Source of the DNA: an uncultured Ruminococcus sp.
GTDB lineage: Bacteria > Bacillota > Clostridia > Oscillospirales > Ruminococcaceae
NCBI GenBank assembly: GCA_900545345.1
Contig: UQYQ01000003.1
Location: 1 to 64,000 of the forward strand
Reading direction: 5' to 3'
Length of the DNA: 64,000 nt
Positions 49,875 to 59,817 of the stretch are shown here, piece by piece. The translations under genes and the position numbers were made by a program. A model generated the notes under the pieces. It ran no database searches and was not told the DNA's origin. It was given only the letters and a program-made list of their open reading frames with translations. How positions within the stretch are numbered: position 1 is the first letter of the stretch; each line of letters opens with the position of its first letter.

Positions 49875-50109
49875 ATTCCCATTCTTTATAGCTGTGCTTT
49901 TTATTTGTAAGACCTGCTATATAATCGAGTGATACATCATAAAATTTCGCTAATTTTATAAAATTATGCATAGCAAGCTCCTGTTCTCCTCGTTCCCATC
50001 TTGAATATTGATATTGAGAAGTTTCTAAAACTTTAGCAATATCATTTTGATTTAGCTCTTTATCTTCTCTAAGATCTTTTAATCTTTGATAGTGTTTTAT
50101 AACAATCAC
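49873..50109 (-). CDS. XRE-family helix-turn-helix regulator
   Basis: The 78-residue protein consists of one XRE domain: RLKDLREDKELNQNDIAKVL, then ETSQYQYSRWERGEQELAMH and LAKFYDVSLDYIAGLTN. It is divergent from a ribbon-helix-helix gene. Small stand-alone XRE proteins of this type are frequent in clostridia. Confidence 0.88.
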   Translation of the reverse strand: MIVIKHYQRLKDLREDKELNQNDIAKVLETSQYQYSRWERGEQELAMHNFIKLAKFYDVSLDYIAGLTNKKHSYKEWE

Positions 50110-50155
50110 GCTCTTTTTCTTTTTTAAAAATTATATCATATTTATAAGATTGCTA

Positions 50156-50184
50156 TTGACATTAATACATAATTGTATTAAAAT
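50156..50184 (+). promoter_or_regulatory. Promoter of the RHH gene with palindromes
   Basis: TTGACA (50156-50161) and TAAAAT (50179-50184) are 17 bases apart. ATACATAATTGTAT in the spacer and ATACAAATTTGTAT downstream (50191-50204) are related palindromes, likely sites for the RHH or XRE protein. Confidence 0.75.
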
Positions 50185-50238
50185 ATATTTATACAAATTT
50201 GTATTAAGCAAAATCATGAAAGGAGAAGAGGTAAAAAA

Positions 50239-50445
50239 ATGAATAAAAAGAAATCTGAAAAAACTACATGCCTTAGAATAACATTTCCGAGAAAGTTATA
50301 TGATGAATTGGAACACATATCAAAAGCTAACGGACGCACATTAAAAGAACAGATTGAGTATTATCTGGCAAAGTATGTATCTGAGTTTGAAAAACAGCAC
50401 GGTGATATAGAGTATATCCCTGACAATGAAAAAGAAAAGAATTAA
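50239..50445 (+). CDS. Ribbon-helix-helix (Arc-like) protein
   Basis: The 68-residue protein begins with a beta-strand KTTCLRITFPRKLYDELEHI, then SKANGRTLKEQIEYYLAKYV, the ribbon-helix-helix fold of Arc/CopG proteins. These bind operators as dimers of dimers. No toxin gene lies next to it, so it may be a stand-alone regulator autoregulated through the palindromes upstream. Confidence 0.85.
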   Translation: MNKKKSEKTTCLRITFPRKLYDELEHISKANGRTLKEQIEYYLAKYVSEFEKQHGDIEYIPDNEKEKN

Positions 50446-50495
50446 TTTATAAAACCGAAAACTGAATTTAACATATGAATGACTCAGCTCTGCTG

Positions 50496-50524
50496 TTGCA
50501 TTATTTGAAATTTTCTGTTATAAT
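50496..50524 (+). promoter_or_regulatory. typA promoter
   Basis: TTGCAT (50496-50501) and TATAAT (50519-50524) are 17 bases apart, 80 bases before typA. Confidence 0.65.
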
Positions 50525-50604
50525 TAATAAGTTATGCAGACAGCGTTTGAAATAGTGTATATAATATTTGATATGTTAAATAAATTCGGAGGCGAAATTA
50601 AGGA

Positions 50605-52422
50605 ATGTTAAGGGAAGATTTGAGAAATATCGCTATCATTGCCCATGTTGACCACGGAAAGACCACTTTGGTTGACCAAATGTTAAAACAAAGCGGAACT
50701 TTCAGAGAAAATCAGGTTGTCAATGAAAGAGTAATGGACAACAATGATATTGAAAGAGAAAGAGGAATTACAATTCTTGCGAAGAACACATCTATTGTTT
50801 ATAAAGATGTGAAGATAAATATTATTGACACGCCGGGACACGCAGATTTCGGAGGAGAGGTTGAGCGTGTTCTTAAAATGGTTGACGGTGTAATTCTGCT
50901 TGTTGACGCTGCAGAAGGAACAATGCCACAGACAAGATTTGTACTTCAAAAGTCTTTAGAGCTTGGTCATAAGGTTATCGTTGTTGTTAATAAGATTGAC
51001 AGACCTGATTCAAGGCTCGGTGAGGTTGAGGACGAGGTGCTTGAGCTTTTAATGGATTTAGACGCAACCGATGAACAGCTTGACAGTCCGTTTTTATATT
51101 GTTCGGGAAGAGACGGAACAGCCTCATATACAGCTGATAAGGCAGGAACAGATTTGATTCCGCTTTTTGATACAATACTCGATTATATTCCCGCACCTGA
51201 GGCTGATGACAGCGGAAGTCTTCAGATGCTTGTTTCTTCGATTGACTATAACGACTATGTCGGAAGAATAGCAGTAGGCCGTGTTGAGCGGGGAGAAATA
51301 AAGGTTAATCAGGATGTTTCCGTCGGTGATTATCACGAAACCAAAAAAGAATACAGAGGAAAAATTGTTTCTCTTTATCAGATAGAGGGACTTAACCGTG
51401 TTCCCTGTGACAGTGCAAAAGCAGGGGATATTGTTTGTATCAGCGGTATTGATAATATTTATATAGGCGATACAATATGCGATTTCGGAAAATTCGAGCC
51501 AATACCTTTTGTTAAGATTTCCGAGCCTACAGTTGAAATGACATTCTCGGTAAATAACAGTCCGTTCGCCGGAAGAGAGGGAAAGTTTGTCACTTCCCGT
51601 CAGCTTCGTGACAGACTGTTTAAAGAGCTTTTAAAGGATGTATCTCTGAGGGTTTCCGACGGTGAAACAACCGATAGCTTCAGGGTTGCGGGACGAGGCG
51701 AAATGCACCTTTCGATACTTATTGAAAATATGCGCCGTGAGGGTTATGAGCTCTCTGTTTCTACTCCTAGAGTTTTGTTTAAAGAAATCGGCGGAAAGCT
51801 TAACGAGCCTATTGAAAGATTGGTTATCGATGTGCCTGCTGACAATGTAGGTGCAGTTATGGAGAAGCTCGGTTCAAGAAAAGGAGAGCTTCAGGAAATG
51901 ACCCCTGTCGGAAGCAGAATGAAGCTTGAATTTTTAATTCCTGCCAGAGGCTTATTCGGTTATAAGAGTGAGTTTTTAACCGATACAAAAGGTGAGGGAA
52001 TAATGAGTTCGGTTTTCTTTGAATATCAGCCTTATAAGGGCGACATTCAAAGAAGAAATACCGGTTCGCTTGTTGCATTTGAAGCAGGAACAGCAGTAGG
52101 ATACGGACTGTTTAACGCACAGGAAAGAGGAGAATTGTTTATCGGTGCAGGTGTTGAGGTTTATGAGGGAATGGTTGTCGGAGCTTCACCTAAGGCTGAG
52201 GACTTGGTCGTTAATGTCTGCAAGAAAAAACATTTGACCAATACCCGTGCAAGCGGAAGTGATGACGCACTGAGACTTATCCCGCCTAGAATACTTTCAC
52301 TTGAAGACTGCCTTGAATTTTTGGCTGATGATGAACTTTTAGAGGTTACCCCTGAAAATTTAAGAATAAGAAAGAGAACCTTAAACAACAGCATGAGAGC
52401 TAAAGAAAGAGCAAAGAAATAG
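50605..52422 (+). CDS. typA: TypA/BipA translational GTPase
   Basis: The 605-residue GTPase has G1 AHVDHGKTT (14-22), switch I RERGITI, G3 [11 protein letters not shown]4 NKIDRPDSR and the C-terminal TypA-specific domain ([20 protein letters not shown]). It binds ribosomes and supports assembly and growth under stress. Length is normal for the family. It follows CGGAGGCGAAATTAAGGA and is the first core-chromosome gene after the mobile and export regions. Confidence 0.98.
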   Translation: MLREDLRNIAIIAHVDHGKTTLVDQMLKQSGTFRENQVVNERVMDNNDIERERGITILAKNTSIVYKDVKINIIDTPGHADFGGEVERVLKMVDGVILLVDAAEGTMPQTRFVLQKSLELGHKVIVVVNKIDRPDSRLGEVEDEVLELLMDLDATDEQLDSPFLYCSGRDGTASYTADKAGTDLIPLFDTILDYIPAPEADDSGSLQMLVSSIDYNDYVGRIAVGRVERGEIKVNQDVSVGDYHETKKEYRGKIVSLYQIEGLNRVPCDSAKAGDIVCISGIDNIYIGDTICDFGKFEPIPFVKISEPTVEMTFSVNNSPFAGREGKFVTSRQLRDRLFKELLKDVSLRVSDGETTDSFRVAGRGEMHLSILIENMRREGYELSVSTPRVLFKEIGGKLNEPIERLVIDVPADNVGAVMEKLGSRKGELQEMTPVGSRMKLEFLIPARGLFGYKSEFLTDTKGEGIMSSVFFEYQPYKGDIQRRNTGSLVAFEAGTAVGYGLFNAQERGELFIGAGVEVYEGMVVGASPKAEDLVVNVCKKKHLTNTRASGSDDALRLIPPRILSLEDCLEFLADDELLEVTPENLRIRKRTLNNSMRAKERAKK

Positions 52423-52428
52423 TATTAA

Positions 52429-52457
52429 AAACCCAGTGCATTCTTGCTCTGGGTTTA
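52429..52457 (+). terminator. Terminator after typA
   Basis: AACCCAG pairs with CTGGGTT, followed by TATGTG. It is weak, so some readthrough into feoAB is possible. Confidence 0.5.
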
Positions 52458-52486
52458 TGTGTTTAAACTAATTCGGAGGAATTCAA

Positions 52487-52798
52487 ATGAATTTGAAGGA
52501 CGCAAAAATCGGTGATAAGGTAATTATAAAATGCATAAACCTTGAACAGTCAGTTAAAAGGCGTTTTGAGGTTCTCGGTATGACTGTCGGTTCAACAGTG
52601 AGCATAATAAACCGAAAGAAATCAGGAACAATGATAATAAATATCAGAGGAACAAGATTTGCTGTTGGCAAGGATTTTGCCGGCGGAATTGACTGTGAGC
52701 TAAAAAAAGATAAGTGGATAAAGAAAAATGATAGTTACAGCAGTCAGGCTCACTTAAACAGCAACAAAACGGTTGTTTTAAACGGAGGAAAAATATAA
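52487..52798 (+). CDS. feoA: FeoA ferrous iron transport protein
   Basis: The 103-residue protein has the SH3-like FeoA fold: LKDAKIGDKVIIKCINLEQS, then KRRFEVLGMTVGSTVSIINR and RGTRFAVGKDFAGGI. FeoA assists the FeoB iron channel. Its stop codon overlaps the feoB start. An unusual tail of about 25 residues (KKNDSYSSQAHLNSNKTVVL) follows the domain. Confidence 0.93.
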   Translation: MNLKDAKIGDKVIIKCINLEQSVKRRFEVLGMTVGSTVSIINRKKSGTMIINIRGTRFAVGKDFAGGIDCELKKDKWIKKNDSYSSQAHLNSNKTVVLNGGKI

Positions 52799-54870
52799 TG
52801 GAAAACGAATCGATATTTAATGTTGCGTTTATAGGTAATCCTAACTGCGGAAAGACAACTCTTTTTAATTCTTATACAGGAGCAAAGCTGAAGGTTGCTA
52901 ATTGGCCCGGTGTAACCGTCGAGAAGAAAGAGGGAGAAACTACATATCACAACCATAAGTATAAACTTGTTGATCTTCCTGGAATATATTCACTAACTTC
53001 ATATACAATGGAAGAAAAGCTGTCAAGGGAATATATAATGGGTGATGAGGTTGATGTTGTTGTCGATGTAATCGACGCATCAAGCTTAGAAAAAAACTTA
53101 TATCTTGCTCTTCAGCTTATAGAGCTCGGAAAGCCTGTTATTTTAGCACTGAATATGATGGATATAGTTAAAGACAGGGGAATGGAAATTGACTTTCACA
53201 GACTTCCCGAAATGCTCGGCGTACCATGTATCCCTATTTCGGCAAGAAAAGGGACGGGACTAAAGGTCTTAATGCACGCTGTTAAGCACCACAAAGGAAA
53301 AACTATTGAAAAATTAGAGCATGAACATAATCTTGAGCATAATTTCAAAGGGACTCATGGCAGTCACAAGCATAATCATCATGACGAATATGTTGTGGTT
53401 TACAGTGATGAAATAGAGGACAAAATCGATATTATCACTGAGCTTTTAGAGATACAATACCCTGATATGAAAAATTACAGGTGGCATGCTATTAAGTATT
53501 TGGAAAAGGACGAAGAGGTAATGAAGAAATACCCTCTTGACCTTAGGGGCATTGCCGACAGAAGCTATGAATCGGATATTATAAATCAAAAGTACGATTT
53601 TATTGAAGAAGTTATCGATGAGGTTTTGGTAAACAAAAATCAGAAGAGTATGTTTACCGATAAGGTTGATAAGGTTCTGACTCACAGATTTTGGTCTATT
53701 CCTATATTTTTGATTATTATGGGTATAGTGTTTTCACTTACATTTTTTGTGGGTGACTGGATAAAGGGGTATTTTGAAGCTGCAATAGGCTGGTGTTCTG
53801 AGCATCTGGAGGATTTTTTAATAAGCGTACATACAAACGAAATTGTCAGGTCACTTGTTATCGACGGAATCTTTGCAGGTGTCGGAGGAATACTTGCGTT
53901 TTTACCTAACATTTTTATTCTTTTCCTGGCATTAGCTTTCTTAGAGGACAGCGGATATATGTCAAGGGTAGCGTATGTTATGGACGGTATTATGGGAAAA
54001 GCGGGACTTTCCGGGCGGGCTTTTATTCCTATGCTGTTAGGGTTCGGCTGCACTGTGCCTGCGGTCATGGCGTCAAGAGCACTTGAAAATCCAAAAGACA
54101 GATTAAGAACAATTCTGATTACGCCGTTTATGTCCTGCAGTGCAAGGCTTCCGATATATGTTCTGCTTTCTGAAATGTTTTTCGGAAGCAAGGCTATGAT
54201 AGCGGCCTATTCAATGTATGTCATAGGCGTAGTTGTGGCAATTTCGGTTGCATTGATAATGAAAACTTTTTCTAAAACAAAACATGTGAATGATTTGCTT
54301 ATTGAACTTCCCGAATATAAAACGCCTAACATGCGTTCTATAAGAATTTATGTTTGGGAAAAGGTTAAAGACTATCTGACAAAAGCCGGAACAACTATTT
54401 TCATTGCATCTATTATCCTTTGGGCAGTATTGAACTTCGGACCTAACGGAATGGTCGGAGAAGATATTTCTCAAAGCTTCGGTGCAAATATAGGAAAGAT
54501 TCTTGCTCCTGTTATGTCAACAGCGGGGCTTGGATACTGGCAGATAGTTGTAGCTTTGATTTCAGGAATAGCCGCAAAAGAAGTTGTTGTTTCAAGTATG
54601 AGCGTCTTATATGGAATAACCAATATATCATCAGCCGGGGGAATGTCTGAGCTTTCGGCAATATTGAACGGCCAGGGCTTCACAGCTGTTAATGCATATT
54701 CTATGATGATTTTCTGCCTGCTGTATATTCCGTGCATTGCAACTATTGCAACTATAAAGCGTGAAACAAGGTCTGTTAAATGGACAATGGGTTCAATAGT
54801 TTTACAGCTTTTGATTGCATGGACTGTTTCAACAGCGTTTTACCAAGTTGCAATGTTAATAACAGGATAG
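52798..54870 (+). CDS. feoB: FeoB ferrous iron transporter with His-rich linker
   Basis: The 690-residue membrane protein has an N-terminal G domain: GNPNCGKTTLFN (13-24), the switch region NWPGVTVEKKEG, G3 DLPGIYSLT and G4 NMMD. Residues 160-195 contain 11 histidines (HAVKHHKGK, HEHNLEH, HGSHKHNHH), an unusual insertion at the end of the G domain that could bind metal. The membrane part has the two Gate motifs (GFGCTVPAVMASR, then GIAAKEVVVSSMS). It imports Fe2+ and is co-transcribed with feoA. Confidence 0.97.
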   Translation: MENESIFNVAFIGNPNCGKTTLFNSYTGAKLKVANWPGVTVEKKEGETTYHNHKYKLVDLPGIYSLTSYTMEEKLSREYIMGDEVDVVVDVIDASSLEKNLYLALQLIELGKPVILALNMMDIVKDRGMEIDFHRLPEMLGVPCIPISARKGTGLKVLMHAVKHHKGKTIEKLEHEHNLEHNFKGTHGSHKHNHHDEYVVVYSDEIEDKIDIITELLEIQYPDMKNYRWHAIKYLEKDEEVMKKYPLDLRGIADRSYESDIINQKYDFIEEVIDEVLVNKNQKSMFTDKVDKVLTHRFWSIPIFLIIMGIVFSLTFFVGDWIKGYFEAAIGWCSEHLEDFLISVHTNEIVRSLVIDGIFAGVGGILAFLPNIFILFLALAFLEDSGYMSRVAYVMDGIMGKAGLSGRAFIPMLLGFGCTVPAVMASRALENPKDRLRTILITPFMSCSARLPIYVLLSEMFFGSKAMIAAYSMYVIGVVVAISVALIMKTFSKTKHVNDLLIELPEYKTPNMRSIRIYVWEKVKDYLTKAGTTIFIASIILWAVLNFGPNGMVGEDISQSFGANIGKILAPVMSTAGLGYWQIVVALISGIAAKEVVVSSMSVLYGITNISSAGGMSELSAILNGQGFTAVNAYSMMIFCLLYIPCIATIATIKRETRSVKWTMGSIVLQLLIAWTVSTAFYQVAMLITG

Positions 54871-54889
54871 TTTAAAAATATATCAATAT

Positions 54890-54926
54890 GCTTGTCGGTT
54901 TTAAACTGACAAGCTTATTTTTTATT
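54890..54926 (+). terminator. feoAB terminator
   Basis: GCTTGTC (54890-54896) pairs with GACAAGC (54908-54914), with inner GTT/AAC pairing, followed by TTATTTTTTATTTT. Confidence 0.8.
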
Positions 54927-54964
54927 TTATTTCTTCAAAATGCGTGATTAGCGTTGCTTGATTG

Positions 54965-54993
54965 TTGAATTTGAGTTTTATTTATGTTATAAT
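54965..54993 (+). promoter_or_regulatory. lepA promoter
   Basis: TTGAAT (54965-54970) and TATAAT (54988-54993) are 17 bases apart. A TGTGAAAAATGTGTTTTCACA hairpin-like repeat (55010-55030) lies in the leader. Confidence 0.65.
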
Positions 54994-55122
54994 AAATAAA
55001 TATATACGGTGTGAAAAATGTGTTTTCACACCCGTTTTTGAGCCTTTGACGAAAAATCAAAGCGTCGGTTTACGGTTTTGACGAAATCGGCTCAAATTCC
55101 GCTAGAAAGGTATGATATTTAC

Positions 55123-56925
55123 TTGAAAAAAGAAAATATAAGAAATTTTTGTATAATCGCACATATAGACCACGGTAAATCCACACTTGCAGACAGAATT
55201 TTAGAGCTTACATCATCTGTTGAGCTTCGCGATATGGAAGAACAGCTTTTGGACAACATGGATATTGAGCGTGAGCGTGGAATAACTATAAAAGCAAGAG
55301 CGGTCAGACTTAATTATAAAGCGAAAGACGGAGAAACATATGTATTCAATTTAATAGATACTCCGGGGCATGTTGACTTTAACTATGAGGTTTCACGTTC
55401 ATTAGCGGCTTGTGAGGGTGCGATTTTGGTTGTTGATGCTTCTCAGGGAATAGAAGCACAGACACTCGCTAACACATATTTAGCTATTGAGCATGACCTT
55501 GAGGTTTTGCCGGTTGTAAATAAAATAGACCTTCCCAGTGCAGACCCTGAAAGTGCGTGTGAAGAAATTGAGAATGTTATTGGCATTCCCGCACTTGATG
55601 CACCTAGGATTTCGGCTAAAATGGGCACGAATGTACAGGAAGTCTTGGAAAGGATAATTGTTGATATTCCTTCACCGAAGGGTGAGGACGACGCACCTTT
55701 AAAGGCGTTGATATTTGACAGCTATTATGACCAGTATAAAGGGGTTATAATCTTTGTAAGAGTAAAGGACGGTACGCTGAAGGTCGGTGAAACAATTAAG
55801 CTTTTTGCAACCGGAGCTGAGTTTCAGACTGTTGAAATAGGTTATATGGGTGCAACAAGCTTGGTGCCGTCAGGTGAGCTTAAAGCCGGTGAGGTTGGAT
55901 ATATAGCAGCTTCAATTAAGGATATCGGTGATACCCGTGTGGGTGATACCGTGACATCGGTTGAGCATCCGTGTGAAGAACCTTTAGCAGGATACAAAAA
56001 GGTTAATCCAATGGTCTATTCGGGTATATACCCGACCGACGGAGCGAAATATCCTGACCTTCGTGACGCTTTGGAAAAGCTGAGACTTAATGATGCATCA
56101 CTTTCATTCGAGCCTGAGACTTCAATTGCTTTGGGCTTTGGTTTCAGATGCGGATTTTTGGGACTTTTGCATATGGAGATTATTGCTGAACGTTTAGAGC
56201 GTGAGTATAATCTTGACTTGATTACAACTGCACCGTCGGTTATTTACAGAGTAACTATGACAAACGGTGAGGTGCTTTATATCGACAACCCGACGAATTA
56301 TCCCGACCCGGGATTAATAGCTTCTGCCGAAGAGCCTGTTGTAAAAGCTAGTATTCTTGCTCCGAGTGATTTTGTAGGTAATATTATGGAGCTTTGTCAG
56401 GACAGGCGAGGTACATTTAAGGATATGAAATATTTAGATGAAACAAGAGTGGAGCTTCACTATGAGCTTCCGCTTAATGAAATTGTGTATGACTTTTTTG
56501 ACGCACTTAAATCACGCACAAGAGGATATGCTTCATTTGATTATGAGATGAAAGGTTATGAACAGAGCAAGCTTGTCAAGCTTGATATTCTTTTAAACGG
56601 TGATGTTGTAGACGCTCTTTCGTTTATAGTTCATACAGACAAGGCTTATTCAAGGGGAAGACGAATCTGCGAAAAGCTGAAAGAAACTATTCCTCGTCAG
56701 CTGTTTGAAGTTCCTATTCAGGCGGCAATAGGCGGAAAGGTTATCGCAAGGGAAACTGTTAAGGCTATGCGAAAAGACGTTTTGGCAAAGTGCTACGGCG
56801 GTGATATCACAAGAAAGAAAAAGCTTCTTGAAAAGCAAAAAGAAGGTAAGAAGAAAATGCGTCAGCTAGGCTCGGTAGAAGTTCCGCAGGAAGCCTTTAT
56901 GAGCGTTTTGAAATTAGATGAATAG
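55123..56925 (+). CDS. lepA: LepA/EF4 translational GTPase
   Basis: The protein of about 600 residues has G1 [19 protein letters not shown]3 [12 protein letters not shown] and G4 NKIDLPSAD, followed by the LepA-specific C-terminal domain ([20 protein letters not shown], then [20 protein letters not shown]). It acts on stalled or mistranslocated ribosomes. I place the start at the TTG at 55123 ([19 protein letters not shown]), which fits the family and has AGAAAGG upstream. A TTG at 55078 would add 15 unlikely residues. Confidence 0.97.
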   Translation: MKKENIRNFCIIAHIDHGKSTLADRILELTSSVELRDMEEQLLDNMDIERERGITIKARAVRLNYKAKDGETYVFNLIDTPGHVDFNYEVSRSLAACEGAILVVDASQGIEAQTLANTYLAIEHDLEVLPVVNKIDLPSADPESACEEIENVIGIPALDAPRISAKMGTNVQEVLERIIVDIPSPKGEDDAPLKALIFDSYYDQYKGVIIFVRVKDGTLKVGETIKLFATGAEFQTVEIGYMGATSLVPSGELKAGEVGYIAASIKDIGDTRVGDTVTSVEHPCEEPLAGYKKVNPMVYSGIYPTDGAKYPDLRDALEKLRLNDASLSFEPETSIALGFGFRCGFLGLLHMEIIAERLEREYNLDLITTAPSVIYRVTMTNGEVLYIDNPTNYPDPGLIASAEEPVVKASILAPSDFVGNIMELCQDRRGTFKDMKYLDETRVELHYELPLNEIVYDFFDALKSRTRGYASFDYEMKGYEQSKLVKLDILLNGDVVDALSFIVHTDKAYSRGRRICEKLKETIPRQLFEVPIQAAIGGKVIARETVKAMRKDVLAKCYGGDITRKKKLLEKQKEGKKKMRQLGSVEVPQEAFMSVLKLDE

Positions 56926-57002
56926 TAAGTAATACGAATTTAAAATTAATAAATGTATTTATTTAAGAGAGGAATTGCTCCAGAAAGAGCAAAATAAGTT
57001 GT

Positions 57003-57491
57003 ATGACAAATCTTCAGAAGGTAATAAAACTTGCGTTGATTTACGGTTTTATAGGAGCGGTTTTGCTTCCGTTTATTCACGAAAGCTATGCAAATATAGG
57101 CAAGACTTTCGCACTTGTGTTATTGTTGATTTTTGTGACTGAGGCAGCAATTAAATTTTCTATGAACAGATTTAAAGAAGCTGTTTTAGGATTTACTGTA
57201 ATGACTGCTATTGCTTCAATTTTAGGTGCGTGTGTTTATCTTGCTTTGCACAGCACTGTAGTTGAGTTTTTAGAGAGAAATTCAAAATATTTTTATCTTG
57301 GAATGACAGAGCATTTCAGATATTATATGCTGGCTGCATCGATTTTTGCGTTTGGATATTTGCTGTGTTTGATGATATTCGGGTTTAAGAAGCTTATAAG
57401 CAAGTTTAAGGATAATCAAAACAAAGCCAAAGACTATATTGACAATGCTTTTGACGACGGCTTTGAAGATAAAAATAAGGATAAGATTTAA
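57003..57491 (+). CDS. Four-helix membrane protein of unknown function
   Basis: The 162-residue product has four predicted transmembrane segments (about residues 8-28, 36-53, 60-83 and 108-128) and a charged cytoplasmic tail (NQNKAKDYIDNAFDDGFEDK). It lies between lepA and hemW, overlapping the hemW ATG (TAATG), so it is part of that operon. I do not recognise a family. Confidence 0.7.
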   Translation: MTNLQKVIKLALIYGFIGAVLLPFIHESYANIGKTFALVLLLIFVTEAAIKFSMNRFKEAVLGFTVMTAIASILGACVYLALHSTVVEFLERNSKYFYLGMTEHFRYYMLAASIFAFGYLLCLMIFGFKKLISKFKDNQNKAKDYIDNAFDDGFEDKNKDKI

Positions 57492-58624
57492 TGTGCGGGA
57501 TTTATATTCATATTCCGTTTTGCAGACGGAAATGTATTTATTGTGATTTTTATTCGGTTTGTTTTGATAAGAAGCTGTCAGACTTATTTGTTAAAACGCT
57601 TAAAAAGAATATTGAAAATCGCCGAAATACAGATTTAAAGGTTGATACAATATATTTCGGAGGGGGAACTCCGACAACGCTCAGGAGTATGGATTTGGTT
57701 TCTATATTAAACACTGTTAAAAAGAGCTTTGATGTATCAAACGATGCAGAGGTTACTGTTGAGGCTAATCCATGCATGGTTACAAAAGAGTATTTGAGTG
57801 AAATTTTCTGCGGCGGATTTAACAGGATTTCTTTTGGTGTTCAGTCAGCATCTGACGAAGAGCTTGCCGAACTGTCAAGGCTTCATAATTATGCTCAGGC
57901 AGAGAAAGCAATTTTAAATGCAAAGTCGGTTGGCTTTCAAAACATATCTGCTGACCTTATGATAGGGATTTTAAATCAGAAAAAAGACAGTCTTATTACT
58001 TCAATAAATAAACTGACGGCTCTTCCGATTCAGCATGTTTCGGCTTATATGTTAAAGGTTGAAGAGAACACTCCGCTTGATTTGATGATAAAAAAGGACA
58101 ATAGAATTTTAAAAAATATTGCCGATGAAGATGAGATGTCAGACAGATATTTGATTATGTGTAAGCTTCTTGAGGATAAAGGTTTTTATCAGTATGAGAT
58201 TTCTAACTTTTCAAAGCACGGTTTTGAAAGCAGACACAACCTCAAGTATTGGCAGTGTGAAGAATATTTAGGTTTTGGTCCTCATGCACATTCATATTTT
58301 AATAATAAGAGATTTTTTGAAGACTGTGATATTTTAAGCTTTATTGAACATGACGGTGAGTCACAGGTATGTATAACTGATGATTGCATTGATAAGGCAG
58401 AAGAGTATATAATGCTTTCGCTGAGGCTGACAAACGGCTTGAGTATTGATAAGCTGAAATCTTTAGATGCTTCGGGACGATTCTGTGATATTGTTATGAA
58501 AGCCGAAAGAATAAATAAAATGTCTTATGATAAGCTTATTAATATTTCAGAAGATAAGAAAAATATTTCTTTGACTGAAAACGGATTTTTGCTTTCAAAT
58601 ACAATCATTTCACAGCTGTTGTGA
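57491..58624 (+). CDS. hemW: HemW-like radical SAM protein
   Basis: The 377-residue protein begins MCGIYIHIPFCRRKCIYCDF, with the radical-SAM cluster motif CxxxCxxC at Cys11, Cys15 and Cys18. GGGTPTTL, the HemW region RISFGVQS, and a C-terminal HemW domain (EYLGFGPHAHSYFNNKRF) follow. HemW binds heme and acts as a chaperone in heme delivery, although it resembles coproporphyrinogen oxidase. Placement after lepA is the standard firmicute order. Confidence 0.93.
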   Translation: MCGIYIHIPFCRRKCIYCDFYSVCFDKKLSDLFVKTLKKNIENRRNTDLKVDTIYFGGGTPTTLRSMDLVSILNTVKKSFDVSNDAEVTVEANPCMVTKEYLSEIFCGGFNRISFGVQSASDEELAELSRLHNYAQAEKAILNAKSVGFQNISADLMIGILNQKKDSLITSINKLTALPIQHVSAYMLKVEENTPLDLMIKKDNRILKNIADEDEMSDRYLIMCKLLEDKGFYQYEISNFSKHGFESRHNLKYWQCEEYLGFGPHAHSYFNNKRFFEDCDILSFIEHDGESQVCITDDCIDKAEEYIMLSLRLTNGLSIDKLKSLDASGRFCDIVMKAERINKMSYDKLINISEDKKNISLTENGFLLSNTIISQLL

Positions 58625-58682
58625 GGCAGTGATTTTGATGTCCATCTTTGAATAATATATTGACGGAAAGGCGGTAATTTTC

Positions 58683-59714
58683 TTGAAAAATGCTTTAAAA
58701 ACAGCAATGCTGTTAACAGCTGTTTTGTGCGGTTTGTTTTTTGCAGTCGGTTGTACTGAACAAAACGAAGCACATGATGTCTCAAAGGAAATTTATCTTC
58801 CTGACTCAAAAGATAATATCAGTGAAAATAATACAACAGAAGCAAAAATAGGTACTATAAATAAAAAGTATCATCATGAAGCAGTATATGATAATCCATA
58901 TATTGAAACGATTTCTTTTAAAGCAGACGGAGTGATTTCGTTTATTGAAACTGAGGACGGACAAAAGGTTAAAAAGGGTGATATTCTTGCTCAGCTTAAC
59001 ACTGATGATATAGATAAAAAAATCGAAGAACAAAAGCTCAGGCTTGATTCTGCAAAAAAAACATTGTCAAAAATCAAATCAAATAAACATGTTGATGCTA
59101 ATGAACTGGCTTCTGCCGAATATGATGTTCAGATTGAGCAGAATGCTTATGACAGTCTGCAAAATGAACTTGAAAATTATACAGTCAGAGCACCTTATAA
59201 AGGTGAGATAAATGTCAATTTTGAGGAAGGACAACAAATCAAAAAAGGTTCTCAGGTAAAGTCAGGACAGGCATTGTGCACAATGAAAGACCAAAAGGGT
59301 CAAAAGCTTTGCATAATGATATATGATGACGAAAAATTTGAAGATGTAGGTTTCGGAATGAATGTAACTCTTACTCAGGGAGATATAACAGAGAGAGGAA
59401 AAATCACTGATATAGTTTTTAAAAACGGCGGTGAAAATTACAGTGCATATTATTATGTGATAACACCTGATTCTAAAAAGACTAAGCTTTTACATTCAGA
59501 CGAAGTGATTAATGCAACTATTGATGTTTATTCAAAAGAAAATGTAGTTATTGTACCGACTGAGGCGATTAAAACAGTTGATAATAAAAACTATGTTGAT
59601 GTACTGGTTGACGGAATAAAAATTCAGACTGATGTTGAAATCGGAATACAGGATGAAAGTGAAACAGAGATTGTAAGCGGTTTGTCAGGAGGAGAAGAGA
59701 TAATTTTACAATAG
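58683..59714 (+). CDS. HlyD/MFP-like adaptor lipoprotein
   Basis: The 343-residue protein has a signal peptide with lipobox FFAVGC (about residues 20-25), a lipoyl-like half motif (EDGQKVKKGDILAQLNTDD), a short coiled coil (KKIEEQKLRLDSAKKTLSKI), a second half motif (APYKGEINVNFEEGQQIKKG) and a beta-barrel domain. It looks like a membrane-fusion adaptor of an ABC (MacA-like) exporter, anchored on the outer face of the membrane. No ABC partner is encoded next to it. The TTG start follows GAAAGGCGG. Confidence 0.82.
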   Translation: MKNALKTAMLLTAVLCGLFFAVGCTEQNEAHDVSKEIYLPDSKDNISENNTTEAKIGTINKKYHHEAVYDNPYIETISFKADGVISFIETEDGQKVKKGDILAQLNTDDIDKKIEEQKLRLDSAKKTLSKIKSNKHVDANELASAEYDVQIEQNAYDSLQNELENYTVRAPYKGEINVNFEEGQQIKKGSQVKSGQALCTMKDQKGQKLCIMIYDDEKFEDVGFGMNVTLTQGDITERGKITDIVFKNGGENYSAYYYVITPDSKKTKLLHSDEVINATIDVYSKENVVIVPTEAIKTVDNKNYVDVLVDGIKIQTDVEIGIQDESETEIVSGLSGGEEIILQ

Positions 59715-59722
59715 TTTCAATA

Positions 59723-59751
59723 TTGACAAAGAAACGCAACTAAAGTATAAT
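59723..59751 (+). promoter_or_regulatory. nfnAB promoter
   Basis: TTGACA (59723-59728) and TATAAT (59746-59751) are 17 bases apart, 66 bases before nfnA. Confidence 0.8.
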
Positions 59752-59817
59752 TAATAAGCTAGTGTAACACTTAAATTGATATTTTAATTGATATATATTT
59801 ATGTTTTGGAGGAAAAA

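Noticed and set aside
55078..55122. Longer N-terminus for LepA from the TTG at 55078
   Set aside because: The added residues are not found in the family, and the TTG at 55123 has AGAAAGG upstream.
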